Assembly (NCBI RefSeq): GCF_000429465.1
Contig: NZ_AUBX01000018.1
Coordinates: 1 to 64,000, forward strand
DNA length: 64,000 nt
From: Algoriphagus vanfongensis DSM 17529
Lineage (GTDB): Bacteria; Bacteroidota; Bacteroidia; Cytophagales; Cyclobacteriaceae
Reading direction: 5' to 3'
Shown piece by piece: positions 22,481 to 32,383 of this stretch (position 1 is its first letter; each line of letters opens with the position of its first letter). Both the position numbers and the translations under genes were made by a program. The notes beneath the pieces are model-generated. The model was not told the DNA's origin, made no database searches, and worked only from the letters and a program-made list of their open reading frames with translations.

Positions 22481-25400
22481 TCAATGAGTATTTTTCCGCT
22501 TACAGAATCCAGGGTTCCGTCTTGTTCAGATTGAAGCGTTATTTTGTAAATATAAGTTCCTTTTGCTGGATATTTGGTTTGGTCCTGTAAAAAAATCCAG
22601 CTTAAATCTTTTATGATTTTATCAGCTTCGATTAAACGATAAGAATCACTAAATAGTATTTGACCACTCGAATTTATAATTTCAAATGACAAAATAAGCA
22701 TTTCATCAGGTTTATTATGAAGAATCTCAAATTGACTTTGGGTAGAGGCAGGGTTGGGATAGACTTTATGTTTTAGAATTTTTAAACTTGTGCTTCCTCT
22801 TACCTCTACTTCAAATTCGAGAATACTTCCGTTTCCTACCAAGTCATATGCTTGTACCTGGAAATAATTAATTCCTTCATTCAAGTCTGATGCCTCCAGC
22901 AATACATAGCCCTCTCTATAGGATGCATTCAGACTTCTGTACTGGCTATTCAATATACTAGTTTTACTCTCATTGACCCTGATTTGAAGGTTTTTGTTTG
23001 GCGTCAAGCCTGAAACGTCAATGCCGCTGGAATCCTTTAGGTCCAGCCGTATTTGCAAGGAAGCACTTGGGAACACCCATGGATTTTCCTCTTGTCCTTC
23101 CACAAGGACCCTGATTTCTGGTCCCGCGAAATCTTGCACTTGAGAATTGCTTTCTCCACCAATGGTTACGTGTTCTACTCCCATGGCTTCGATCTGGAGT
23201 GTTGGGCTTGTGGCAAATAGTCGAAAATTAGCTGTGTTCAAGTCCACGTCTAAACCTTGCGGAAGAATCAAAGAGCCTTCAAATTGACCGTTCGTGACTT
23301 TTGCTATTCCTTTGAAAAGTATAATCTGCTCTTCCTTGAACTCCGCAGCAGCACTTTCATCGCCTAAGGTCTTTACTGCTGTGGCCGGCCCCATTAACTC
23401 AACCTCCACTTCTCCTTGAAATTCTGAAGCAATGGCTTGGTGAAGGTTATTGATCTCTCCGAAATAGTGAATTTCTTCTAAAGGAGTGAAGTTGGTCAGG
23501 GGAGTTCCTGTCGCATCGGTGAAAGATGTGATCCTTGCTTGATATTCTGGCTGGGCAAGTTTCAAACTTGGATCTCCCAAAAGACTGAAATTTCTATTGA
23601 GGGAGCCATTTAAACTGTTGTTTTTGGTTTGTCTGAAGATACTTCCCAGATCTTCGTAAGTATCTGGCTCTTTTGCAAGGACGGCTTTTATAAATGCTTC
23701 GTTAAGGGAAAAGTTAACCGAGCTGAAAACCGGACGGCCTGTAGCCAATAATCCAATTGCGCCTTTTCCCTTGGCAATCAACAATTCTTCAGCAGCTGAC
23801 CTCAAATAGGGGCTATCGTGCCTGCCAAATTCACAGGTAGCTGTGATCCAAAGTGGGAGGCTACTCATCTCTGGCCAATTGGAGATGTCTTCGATTCGAA
23901 AAATTTCCTCTACTGCCAGCGTTGACTCATTCCCATGACCGATGTAATTAAGGAATAAAGTGCCTTCCTTTAAGGTTTTTAAAAGAGCCTCTTTTGCTTG
24001 GGGTGATTGTTGGTTTTCCTGGTTGAATCTATCTAAATATTGTTTGTGTTGCTTGAATGTGCTATGAGACTCAGCCAGAAAAGCGGAAAGTTTTTCGGCA
24101 TCGCGGAGATGAATGTTATTGTCGCCATCATCTGCGATCCAGGTGAGATCTCTTTTCCAGTTTCCTAGGGAAGGGCTATTTTCGTAGGCAATAATTTTAT
24201 TGACTACAAGGGATGCTTCTTGGCGGTTGATTACAGGGATCCTTCCTACACCTATTTGTAAAAGTTCGTCACCTTCTCTGCTTTCAGTCCAAATACCTTG
24301 ACCTGGTGAAAGCAGTCCATAGAAATCATCCGAACTGTAAGTGGTGAGAGGGTCAAGACTACTTCTACTGCTATAGGATGGGATCAGATTTGGACGGCCA
24401 CCAACTTTGGATTTGTAATCGAAAGTTCCTTTTCCAAGAAGCAATACGTTTTTTAGATTTTGTCCATTTTGAAAATGCCAAGCAAGAAAATTTCTTATCG
24501 CCACGGGATCAGGATTGCCGTAGCCAAATCCATCGTAAATCTCCGTGGTAGTCACTACCTCGGCTTCTATACCCATCGTCAGTTTGTGCGTCCGAAGGGT
24601 TTCAGCTTCTGGTAAAAACTCATCAGGGCAAATGATAATCAACTCAGGAGTGGAGGGACTGCTTCTTATACCGAGATTCGCTACTTCTAAGTCTTTTATC
24701 TCCAAAGGAGAATTGGGGTCTGTGATGGCTATTTTTTTGCTGGTAATCTCGCCTCCATCGGAAGGTGACAAAGAAGAGGGCTTCCAAAAGTCGCTTACGT
24801 CCCAATACATCCATTGAATATTGGAGACTGGAAAACCAGCATCTGAATTAGGGAAGTAGATGCCTGGTTCTAGTTGATCCGAAGCAATCGGGACTCCTAA
24901 GGCCAGGTATTCAAAATATCCTTGGCCATTTGGGTCGGAGCTTTCAAAAGCCAATTCTATCGTTTCGATTGCTTTGTCTTCCGGTAAATAGGTGATAGAG
25001 AAGTTTTGCTCTATTCCTTTCACTCCATATCTACTGGATGGGATCGACGCAATTGTGGTGGAGAAAATCTCGGTTCCACTTTCTATCAATTGTACCTTTC
25101 CTTCTGTGATACTTTGCCCCATTAGGTTTCCTTTGAGTTTCCAAGGCGCATTGCTTTCGGTTCTTTGACGAAAGGGGATGGATCGAATAGTACCAGCAGC
25201 AATAGGTTTGGAATACCAAGTTCGTCCTGAGTTAAGGATGTTTTCAAGCTCAGGATTGGCGGCCGACCATTGGTAGAGCGTCGCGGGAGCTCCTGTTTCT
25301 GGTTTTAAGGTTTTAGGTGCTACTCGCTTGGGAAGCTCTTTCCTTCCGATTAGGTAACGCTGGACATCGGTATAGGGGTGATTTTGGAAGCTTGGGCATG

Positions 25401-25716
25401 CAGCGGAATCAGGGATGAACTTATTCGCTGGACTCAAAAAGACCCATAGGTGGCCATCCTGAATATGAGTAGGGATCTCGATTAGTTCCAAAGAGCTTTC
25501 ATCCAAAAGCTGGGGGAGAGGTCCAGGGTATCCAAAAATTGCGACCTGATTGACATCAGGAAATCCTAATTGCGAAAGTTGATCAGAATGAATTCGATAG
25601 ATGCCTTCCTCATGGATTGGAAATTTGTACAAATTCTCCTGAGCCAAGGCAGGTGACATCCAGCAGCATGACATGCAAAAGAGAAAAACTAGCCCTATCC
25701 AACATGAGGTTTTCAT
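22477..25716 (-). CDS. porU: Type IX secretion sortase PorU (C25 family)
   Basis: This 1079-aa cell-surface C25 (gingipain-like) cysteine protease removes the C-terminal signal of T9SS cargo and attaches cargo to anionic LPS. It has a signal peptide ending near ALAQ26. The catalytic dyad is visible as H594 in YIGHGNES and C628 in ATCEFGRHD. The C-terminus (about 990-1079) starts with KVYPNPAS and resembles a T9SS CTD, as in known PorU. The gene overlaps pssA and porV by 4 bp each. Confidence 0.95.
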   Translation of the reverse strand: MKTSCWIGLVFLFCMSCCWMSPALAQENLYKFPIHEEGIYRIHSDQLSQLGFPDVNQVAIFGYPGPLPQLLDESSLELIEIPTHIQDGHLWVFLSPANKFIPDSAACPSFQNHPYTDVQRYLIGRKELPKRVAPKTLKPETGAPATLYQWSAANPELENILNSGRTWYSKPIAAGTIRSIPFRQRTESNAPWKLKGNLMGQSITEGKVQLIESGTEIFSTTIASIPSSRYGVKGIEQNFSITYLPEDKAIETIELAFESSDPNGQGYFEYLALGVPIASDQLEPGIYFPNSDAGFPVSNIQWMYWDVSDFWKPSSLSPSDGGEITSKKIAITDPNSPLEIKDLEVANLGIRSSPSTPELIIICPDEFLPEAETLRTHKLTMGIEAEVVTTTEIYDGFGYGNPDPVAIRNFLAWHFQNGQNLKNVLLLGKGTFDYKSKVGGRPNLIPSYSSRSSLDPLTTYSSDDFYGLLSPGQGIWTESREGDELLQIGVGRIPVINRQEASLVVNKIIAYENSPSLGNWKRDLTWIADDGDNNIHLRDAEKLSAFLAESHSTFKQHKQYLDRFNQENQQSPQAKEALLKTLKEGTLFLNYIGHGNESTLAVEEIFRIEDISNWPEMSSLPLWITATCEFGRHDSPYLRSAAEELLIAKGKGAIGLLATGRPVFSSVNFSLNEAFIKAVLAKEPDTYEDLGSIFRQTKNNSLNGSLNRNFSLLGDPSLKLAQPEYQARITSFTDATGTPLTNFTPLEEIHYFGEINNLHQAIASEFQGEVEVELMGPATAVKTLGDESAAAEFKEEQIILFKGIAKVTNGQFEGSLILPQGLDVDLNTANFRLFATSPTLQIEAMGVEHVTIGGESNSQVQDFAGPEIRVLVEGQEENPWVFPSASLQIRLDLKDSSGIDVSGLTPNKNLQIRVNESKTSILNSQYRSLNASYREGYVLLEASDLNEGINYFQVQAYDLVGNGSILEFEVEVRGSTSLKILKHKVYPNPASTQSQFEILHNKPDEMLILSFEIINSSGQILFSDSYRLIEADKIIKDLSWIFLQDQTKYPAKGTYIYKITLQSEQDGTLDSVSGKILIE

Positions 25717-26405
25717 GGGGAAGTAGCAGCATTTTCTACCATGGAAAGAGCTAGGTATGCTACTATGATCAGTGGGATGCCTCCCAACCCGAAGAATGCT
25801 AACATCAAAAGAGCAAGCCCGATCAGACCATAGCGGAACCTGTTGGAAGAAAAGGAAAAAGTTTTGAATTTCAATGCGATCAACGGGATTTCACTGACCA
25901 ACAAAATTGAGAAAATCCATGCCAAAACTACCATTACCCATGGGTTTTGGATCCATGAATCGATCACTTCCCATTTATCTCCCAAAAACAGCAAGGTGCT
26001 GAAAAAAAGCGCGTTGGCCGGGGTGGGAAGGCCTATAAACCGATCCGATTGTCGTGTGTCAATGTTGAATTTGGCTAAGCGGTAAGCTGAAAGCAAAGGA
26101 AGGATCAAAGTCAGATAGGGGAGCCAGATCAGCTCTGTGTTCGACTCGCATATCTTAAAGATGATAAAGCCAGGCAATACGCCAAACGATACTAAGTCAG
26201 CCAAAGAATCCAGTTGTTTACCTATTTCCCCTGCTACATTCAAGAGTCTTGCCGCGAAGCCATCTAAAAAGTCAAAGAAAGCTGACAAGAAAATAAAATA
26301 AGCTCCACTTTCTACTTTTCCCTGAAGGACAAATAGAATGCCTATCACCCCGGAGAGTAAATTCAAGAGAGTGAGGCTATTGGGGGTTTGGGATTTGATA
26401 GTCAA
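25713..26405 (-). CDS. pssA: CDP-diacylglycerol-serine O-phosphatidyltransferase
   Basis: This 230-aa membrane enzyme makes phosphatidylserine from CDP-diacylglycerol and serine, the precursor of phosphatidylethanolamine. The CDP-alcohol motif is complete: D45, D48-G49, A52-R53, G62, D66, D70. About six membrane helices are seen. The start is a TTG that overlaps the MBL stop (TTGA). Its stop overlaps porU by 4 bp, which couples a phospholipid gene to the sortase. Confidence 0.92.
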   Translation of the reverse strand: MTIKSQTPNSLTLLNLLSGVIGILFVLQGKVESGAYFIFLSAFFDFLDGFAARLLNVAGEIGKQLDSLADLVSFGVLPGFIIFKICESNTELIWLPYLTLILPLLSAYRLAKFNIDTRQSDRFIGLPTPANALFFSTLLFLGDKWEVIDSWIQNPWVMVVLAWIFSILLVSEIPLIALKFKTFSFSSNRFRYGLIGLALLMLAFFGLGGIPLIIVAYLALSMVENAATSP

Positions 26406-27055
26406 TAGGATGCGTTTTTTCCCACAAAGGGATTATGTTCTTTTTCAAATGCTATAGTCGTCTCGGGTCCATGGCCAGGATAGACTGTGGTCTTGTCTGG
26501 AAGGGAGAATAGCTCTGATTTGATACGTGAAAGCAGTAAGTCATGGTTTCCTCCGGGTAGATCTGTTCTGCCGATGCTTCCGCGAAAAAGGGTGTCTCCG
26601 GCTATGCAAGTTTGGGTAGATTCATGGTAAAACACCACATGTCCTGGTGCATGCCCCGGTACAAAAAGTACCTGAAGTATCTCGTTACCGATTTCGATGT
26701 CGTGGCCTTCAGAGAGGTAGCCATCTGGTTCTACTGATTCAAATCCAGGAAATCCATAGGGGCCAGCTATCACTTCTGCCGAATTGAGCACAGCAACTTC
26801 TTGATCATGGATCAGAAAAGGAATTCCATAGGTTCTTTTGACCCAGGCATTGCCAAGCACATGGTCGATATGGCAATGGGTGTTCAGAAGAAGTACTGGC
26901 TGGAGGCCTTCCTGTTCAATAAAATCTACCAATTCCTGTTTTTCATATTGCTTATAGCAACCAGGGTCGATGATGGCTGCTGATCCATTGGCATCATACA
27001 CTACGTAGGTGTTTTCTTGAAATGGATTGAAGGTGAAGGACTTAATTTTCAACAT
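26402..27055 (-). CDS. MBL-fold hydrolase (glyoxalase II-like)
   Basis: This 217-aa cytoplasmic metallo-beta-lactamase fold protein has the metal motif H60-C-H62-I-D64-H65, a further His in PGHAPGH, Asp in AGDTLF, and the final His in YPGHGPET. Close families hydrolyse hydroxyacylglutathione or related thioesters. The substrate is not predictable, particularly as many Bacteroidota lack glutathione. It is the first gene of the operon with pssA, porU, porV and the M16 protein. Confidence 0.9.
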   Translation of the reverse strand: MLKIKSFTFNPFQENTYVVYDANGSAAIIDPGCYKQYEKQELVDFIEQEGLQPVLLLNTHCHIDHVLGNAWVKRTYGIPFLIHDQEVAVLNSAEVIAGPYGFPGFESVEPDGYLSEGHDIEIGNEILQVLFVPGHAPGHVVFYHESTQTCIAGDTLFRGSIGRTDLPGGNHDLLLSRIKSELFSLPDKTTVYPGHGPETTIAFEKEHNPFVGKNASY

Positions 27056-27110
27056 GGTTTTTGTCTTTCCAATTCAAACAAATTAAGGAATAAAACCTTT
27101 TATTTGAGCT

Positions 27111-28157
27111 ATGGAAATTGATTTTTTGCTCATTGGACAGGGGCTGGCAGGGACAGCGCTCGGCTACCGACTTAAGCAAAGAGGGTATTCGATCAAGATC
27201 ATGGATACTCCTGCAGACAACCAGTCCAGTAGGGTAGCTGCAGGCTTGTTTAACCCAGTGACAGGAAGAAAAATGGTGAAAACTTGGAATGCAGACTTGC
27301 TGTTTCCAGAGATCATTCCCTTTTATTCAGAGTTGGAGCAGTTGACCGAGCAGCAGTTTCTTACTATTCAGTCGATTTACCGTCCATTTCTCTCTGTGGA
27401 AGAGCAAAATGAATGGATGGGCCATAGTGCAGATGAGGCTTTTCAGCCTTATTTGAAGGCAATAGTCCAGGAAAGTCAATCGGAATATTTGCAGGATCCT
27501 TATGGAGGAGTGTATTTGAAAAATAGTGGTTGGCTAGATATCGTCAGTTTTTTGGATGCGATGAAAGGCTATTTCGGGGAAGATCTGATCTTGCGGAAAT
27601 TTACTGAAGAACAGTTTCGGTTGGAAAATGGTAAATGGACAGATGGGGAAATAGTGACTGGAAACCTGATCTTTTGTTCGGGTGTCAAAGCAATGGAGAC
27701 CCGTTTTTTTTCTGAGCTGCCATTTGCTCCCGTGAAAGGAGAAATTTTGGAGGTGAGGCAAGACTTCACTCCGGACTATATAGTGAACCGAGGAGTATTT
27801 CGAGTGCCACTCAGTGAGGGACTCCATCGAGTAGGGTCGACTTACACCTGGCATGATCTGGATCAAGGGCCTACCGAAAGAGCCAAAAAAGAATTGACAG
27901 AGCGGCTAGCCTCTTTGGTCAAATTGCCTGTGGAGAAATATGTGTCTCACAAAACAGGAATCAGGCCGGCAACTAAGGATAGAAAACCATTTTTGGGCAA
28001 ACATCCTGATCATCCAAACGTTTACTTATTCGACGGTTTCGGAGCCAAAGGAGTTTCTTTGATCCCATACTTCAGCAAAATCATGATGCATCACCTAGTA
28101 GATCAGTCACCAATCCCGTCAGATGTGGACATCGCTAGGTATTTTGACTATATTTAG
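27111..28157 (+). CDS. FAD-dependent oxidoreductase (DAO family)
   Basis: This 348-aa protein opens with a Rossmann dinucleotide motif (G9-Q-G11-L-A-G14), then VAAGLFNPVTGRKMVKTW, and ends with TGIRPATKDRKP and FDGFGAKGVSL, characteristic of D-amino-acid oxidase-type FAD enzymes. The substrate is unknown; a deaminating oxidase or a tRNA-modification MnmC-like oxidase are options. It starts 55 bp from the divergent MBL gene and is 18 bp before the next gene. Confidence 0.85.
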   Translation: MEIDFLLIGQGLAGTALGYRLKQRGYSIKIMDTPADNQSSRVAAGLFNPVTGRKMVKTWNADLLFPEIIPFYSELEQLTEQQFLTIQSIYRPFLSVEEQNEWMGHSADEAFQPYLKAIVQESQSEYLQDPYGGVYLKNSGWLDIVSFLDAMKGYFGEDLILRKFTEEQFRLENGKWTDGEIVTGNLIFCSGVKAMETRFFSELPFAPVKGEILEVRQDFTPDYIVNRGVFRVPLSEGLHRVGSTYTWHDLDQGPTERAKKELTERLASLVKLPVEKYVSHKTGIRPATKDRKPFLGKHPDHPNVYLFDGFGAKGVSLIPYFSKIMMHHLVDQSPIPSDVDIARYFDYI

Positions 28158-28175
28158 ATAAAATCACCTGACAGC

Positions 28176-31100
28176 ATGCAATTAAAGTCGACTCGTTTAG
28201 TTCTTTTTTTAGGTCTCTGGCTGTTTGCCCTTAGTGCTTATGCACAGTTTGATCAGGAGCGCTTCGGCAAAAATAGGATTCAGCACAAAGAATTCGAATG
28301 GTACTTCTTTACGTCCAATAACTTTGAAGTATACTATTACGATCGTGGAGGTGCCAACGCCAAAATGGCGATCGAATATTTGGAATCCGAGTTTCAGAGA
28401 CTGACTCAAATGATAGGCTATGTAGCCTACACAAAACCCAAAATTTACATTTATAATTCTCCGGAGGAGCTATTGCAAAGCAACCTCAATCTGAATAAAG
28501 ATGAGTATAGCGAGGATGGTCAGACCAATTTCAGCAGGCTGATCGCTGAGGTGTCCTACAAAGGGGAAATGGATCTTTTCAAAGAAGATCTGGTCTATGC
28601 TACCTCCAAGGTCATCATCCAAGAAATGCTTTACGGTGCTTCTGTGGCAGATGCATTTCAGTCCAACTTGATGAATGGCTTTCCGGAATGGTATGTAGAT
28701 GGGATTTCACTGTATCTGGCTAAAGGTTGGAGCCGGGAAATGGATGATTATATCCGACATTATCTCAAAGAAGATGAAAACCCCAAAATACTTAAGCTGA
28801 AATCTCTGGAAGCAGCATTGGTAGGTCAGTCAGTTTGGAATTATATCGCAGAACGCTACGGGAGAAGATATATTTCCAGTATTCTCAATCTATCCAGAAT
28901 CAATCGCAACGAGGAAAATAGTATTGCTAACACCGTAGGGCTGAATTATAAGACATTCACTGAGGATTGGAAAAAATACTACGTCAATGTGAATCAACAA
29001 GTCACTCAAAACTTCAGCGATATCAATCAAGAAGCGGCGATAGCTGAGACAAGTAATAAGGTGATAGGAGTGATCAATGATGTGAAGTTTAGTCCGGATG
29101 GTTTGCATCTGGCTTATGTGATCAACAACGGCGGGAAATACAAAGTCCAAATCCGAGAAATCGGCAGTGGCAACGAACGTACCATTATGCAAGGTGGTGC
29201 TGTATATGATGATCAGACTCCAAATTTCCGCACGCCCGTCATCGCCTGGAAGGATTCCGCTAATTTGGCGATAGCTTCATTTAAGAGAGGGTTTTCTACC
29301 CTGAGGTTGCGGTCTATCGATGGAAGTAATCAGGATAAAATATTTTTAAGAAATATCACGCAAATTCTGAGTTTGGATTTTAATAGCACTGGGAGAAATA
29401 TGGTTCTTTCTGCTATCTCCAATGGTAAAACAGATATTTATACGTTGAATGTCCGAGGACAGGGACGTAGGCTTACCAATGATGAGTATGATGATTTGAC
29501 TCCGATGTTTCTCAATGATTCTACGATCATCTATGCTTCTAATTTTGTAGAAACACCCGATTCAGTAGCAGTGGAAGAGCAGGGATTAGACAAATTTCAG
29601 GATAGCTATAACCTCTTTTTACTAGAAGATAGGGACACCATGAAGATCAGCAGGCTGACCAATTCATCCAGTAAAAATATCCGACCAAGAAAGGTCAACT
29701 CCAATAACGTGGTCTTTTTGAGTGATTTGAGTGGAATCAATAACCTGATGCGATTAAATGTCGGCAATCAGATTTCCAATCAGATCTCTGGTTATAACAA
29801 GAGCTTGGAGTCTTTTGACGTCAATTCAAGAATGAATCAGATCGCTTTTTCTGTCCGAGACGGGAAAGAGAGTTTTTTGATTTTGCAAAGCTATAGTGGA
29901 GCTGATTATTTTACTCCAAGTACACCAAGGGTGCAATTAGAACAGGCAAAGAGTCTCAATGAACGGATAGCGGCAAGAAGGCTGCTGGAAGAGACTCAGA
30001 ACAGAACTGCAGCAAAAGAGCAAACACAGGAAGCTACCACCACTCAGGTCGATCCAGTTCCTTTGGATACGGTTTCTACCAAAACGACTACCTCTATAAA
30101 TGTAGATAGACTGAAATTCCAGAATAAAAAGGGGATTGATACTGAGAATTATACGTTTGACTCACTCCCTCGCCCTCAGAGTAGCGGGCAGCTGGCCTCT
30201 GAGCAAGACAACAAAATCAATTTGTTGGAAACATTCAGAAAGCAAAGTCTTCAAAAAAGAGTGTCTGGCCCGAGGTTGATGGAGCCGCAATTTTTCACCA
30301 ATCACATCAATACCCGATTTATTGTTGACCCATTACGAGGATTCGGAATCAGTCTTCAGGGGAAAATGACAGATTTGCTTGACAATCACTCCTTCCAAGG
30401 TGGAGTATCTACTTCATTGGATTTCAGGTCTGGGGGTGATTTGTACTTCGAATATGAATACCTCAAAAGCAGACTTGATTTCAGAGGTCGATTTGATAGG
30501 AGAACAATCCGGATTTCAGAAGGAGATATCACTTTCCAAAAATATGTCCTGACCAAAGTGGAATTGGGCGTGTCCTATCCGTTTACAGTTAATTCGCGAA
30601 TTACCGTCGCCCCATTCCTCGCAAAATCTCAGTATTTCAATTTGAATTCAGATTCTTTGATCTATGGTCAGGTAGCGGAGCAAAACAGATTTGATGTCAA
30701 CTATGCGGGTGCAAAAGCTGAATTTGTTTTTGATAAGACGAAGCAAATTGGGCTGTATTCCTCTACAGGGTTGAAAGGAAAAGTTGGCTTTGTGCATTAT
30801 CAGGGATTAAATCACGGCGATAGAAGTTTTAGCAATTTCTATTTGGACATCCGCAATTACCAGAAGATACACAAAAACATAGTCTTGGCCTCCAAGCTCT
30901 ACGCTGGATCCTTTTTTGGGAATAATCCTCAAACTTATCTCGTTGGAGGAATGGATAACTGGTTGTTCAATGAATTTTACAGACCACCTTCCAATAGACC
31001 GGAAGTCTCTCCGATACGGAACCCAACTGGGGTAGAAAATTCCAATATCCTCTTTGCAGACTTTATGGATTTGAGAGGGTATGATTATGACGAGATCCGG

Positions 31101-31469
31101 GGAAACAAAGTCATTACATTCACGACGGAGCTTAGGATTCCGGTGTTTTCCTATTTGACCAGAGGCAATATTACCTCCAATTTTATCCGAAACTTCCAAT
31201 TGGTAGGGTTTTATGATATAGGCTCGGCATGGGATGCGTCGGCTCCTTGGGAGCGGGTCAATGATCAAAATACCGAAGTGATCAATACAGAAGGATCACC
31301 ATTTACAATTGTGCTCAATAATTTCAATAATCCATGGCTGCAAAGTTACGGTGCTGGATTGCGTACGGTGCTGCTGAATTATTTTGTGAAATTCGATGTC
31401 GCCCGACCTATCCGAAATTATGAGGCAGAAGATCTGAAGTTCTATGTAACTTTGGGCTACAATTTCTAA
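28176..31469 (+). CDS. Large outer-membrane protein: pseudo-peptidase, TolB-like propeller, C-terminal barrel
   Basis: The protein is 1097 aa with a signal peptide ending near AYAQ23. Residues about 30-260 resemble the peptidase-MA (gluzincin) fold, including FPEWYVDGISLYLAKGW, but the HExxH site reads QEMLYG, so it should be inactive. Residues about 280-600 contain WD40/TolB-like blades (for example DVKFSPDGLHLAYVI). A low-complexity linker (about 600-690) follows, then a beta-barrel of surface-antigen type ending in an aromatic residue (YNF). Similar proteins in Bacteroidota are labelled TolB-like without known function. It is likely cotranscribed with the FAD gene and yicC. Confidence 0.8.
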   Translation: MQLKSTRLVLFLGLWLFALSAYAQFDQERFGKNRIQHKEFEWYFFTSNNFEVYYYDRGGANAKMAIEYLESEFQRLTQMIGYVAYTKPKIYIYNSPEELLQSNLNLNKDEYSEDGQTNFSRLIAEVSYKGEMDLFKEDLVYATSKVIIQEMLYGASVADAFQSNLMNGFPEWYVDGISLYLAKGWSREMDDYIRHYLKEDENPKILKLKSLEAALVGQSVWNYIAERYGRRYISSILNLSRINRNEENSIANTVGLNYKTFTEDWKKYYVNVNQQVTQNFSDINQEAAIAETSNKVIGVINDVKFSPDGLHLAYVINNGGKYKVQIREIGSGNERTIMQGGAVYDDQTPNFRTPVIAWKDSANLAIASFKRGFSTLRLRSIDGSNQDKIFLRNITQILSLDFNSTGRNMVLSAISNGKTDIYTLNVRGQGRRLTNDEYDDLTPMFLNDSTIIYASNFVETPDSVAVEEQGLDKFQDSYNLFLLEDRDTMKISRLTNSSSKNIRPRKVNSNNVVFLSDLSGINNLMRLNVGNQISNQISGYNKSLESFDVNSRMNQIAFSVRDGKESFLILQSYSGADYFTPSTPRVQLEQAKSLNERIAARRLLEETQNRTAAKEQTQEATTTQVDPVPLDTVSTKTTTSINVDRLKFQNKKGIDTENYTFDSLPRPQSSGQLASEQDNKINLLETFRKQSLQKRVSGPRLMEPQFFTNHINTRFIVDPLRGFGISLQGKMTDLLDNHSFQGGVSTSLDFRSGGDLYFEYEYLKSRLDFRGRFDRRTIRISEGDITFQKYVLTKVELGVSYPFTVNSRITVAPFLAKSQYFNLNSDSLIYGQVAEQNRFDVNYAGAKAEFVFDKTKQIGLYSSTGLKGKVGFVHYQGLNHGDRSFSNFYLDIRNYQKIHKNIVLASKLYAGSFFGNNPQTYLVGGMDNWLFNEFYRPPSNRPEVSPIRNPTGVENSNILFADFMDLRGYDYDEIRGNKVITFTTELRIPVFSYLTRGNITSNFIRNFQLVGFYDIGSAWDASAPWERVNDQNTEVINTEGSPFTIVLNNFNNPWLQSYGAGLRTVLLNYFVKFDVARPIRNYEAEDLKFYVTLGYNF

Positions 31470-31480
31470 AAACAACAAGC

Positions 31481-32362
31481 ATGATAAAATCGATGACCGG
31501 CTTTGGGAATGCCGGATGGGAGAATGAGGAATATATGATCCATGTGGAAGTCAAATCACTCAACTCCAAATTTTTGGATTTGTCGATTCGAAGCCCAAGA
31601 CAATTTTCTGACAAGGAACTGGAAATCAGAAATCTGGTGCAGTCTGTACTAGAAAGGGGAAAAGTAAGCCTTTCAATTGAGTTTTTGGCAAAAAAATCTT
31701 CAGACCTTCCCGTGGTCATCAATGAAGAGTTGTTCAAAACTTATTATTCCAAGTTTGAATCTTTGGCCAAGTCTGTCGGCAATGAGTCCGTGGAGTTGTT
31801 TAAGCTTGCTCTGCAGGCACCATCTGTCATTTCCAATACCAACGCGGAACAACGCGATACCGAGGCTGAGTGGGAAATCGTCAAAAAAGTCATCGTAGAT
31901 GCAGTGGCTAACTGTGATGAATTCAGAAAGGATGAAGGAAGGGTGCTGGAGCAAAAGCTTTCGGAGAATATTGAAGCGATAGCTTCGGGACTTGCTAGTG
32001 TCAAGGCAGAAGAAGGAGCTCGGAAAGAAAAGATTCAGAAAAGAATCAAGAATCATTTTCAGGAATGGCTCGATGAAAATTCATTTGATGCCAATCGATT
32101 TGAGCAAGAGCTGATCTATTACTTTGAAAAGCTGGATATCACAGAAGAACTAGTTCGATTGGATACCCATTTGAAATACTTTGCAAAAACTCTGAAAGAG
32201 GATAGCAATCAAGGAAAAAAACTTGGTTTCATCAGCCAGGAAATCGGAAGAGAGATCAATACGATTGGTTCCAAAGCCAACGATGCAGGGATACAGCGTC
32301 ATGTGATTCTGATGAAAGATGAACTTGAAAAAATCAAAGAGCAATCGATGAATGTAATTTAA
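31481..32362 (+). CDS. yicC: YicC family endoribonuclease
   Basis: This 293-aa protein starts MIKSMTGFGNA and contains VEVKSLNSKFLDLSIR, the N-terminal signature of YicC. The C-terminal DUF1732 part ends in KAND-type residues (SKANDAGIQRHVILMKDELE). E. coli YicC is an RNase linked to sRNA turnover. The gene is 11 bp behind the large outer-membrane protein and is closed by a strong bidirectional terminator. Confidence 0.93.
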   Translation: MIKSMTGFGNAGWENEEYMIHVEVKSLNSKFLDLSIRSPRQFSDKELEIRNLVQSVLERGKVSLSIEFLAKKSSDLPVVINEELFKTYYSKFESLAKSVGNESVELFKLALQAPSVISNTNAEQRDTEAEWEIVKKVIVDAVANCDEFRKDEGRVLEQKLSENIEAIASGLASVKAEEGARKEKIQKRIKNHFQEWLDENSFDANRFEQELIYYFEKLDITEELVRLDTHLKYFAKTLKEDSNQGKKLGFISQEIGREINTIGSKANDAGIQRHVILMKDELEKIKEQSMNVI

Positions 32363-32383
32363 AAGGGCTTTTGCCCTTTTTTT
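32361..32383. terminator. Bidirectional terminator between yicC and the D-aminoacylase gene
   Basis: AAAAGGGC-TTTT-GCCCTTTT is a perfect 8-bp stem with T-runs on both sides. It lies at the shared 3' ends of the two convergent genes. Confidence 0.9.
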
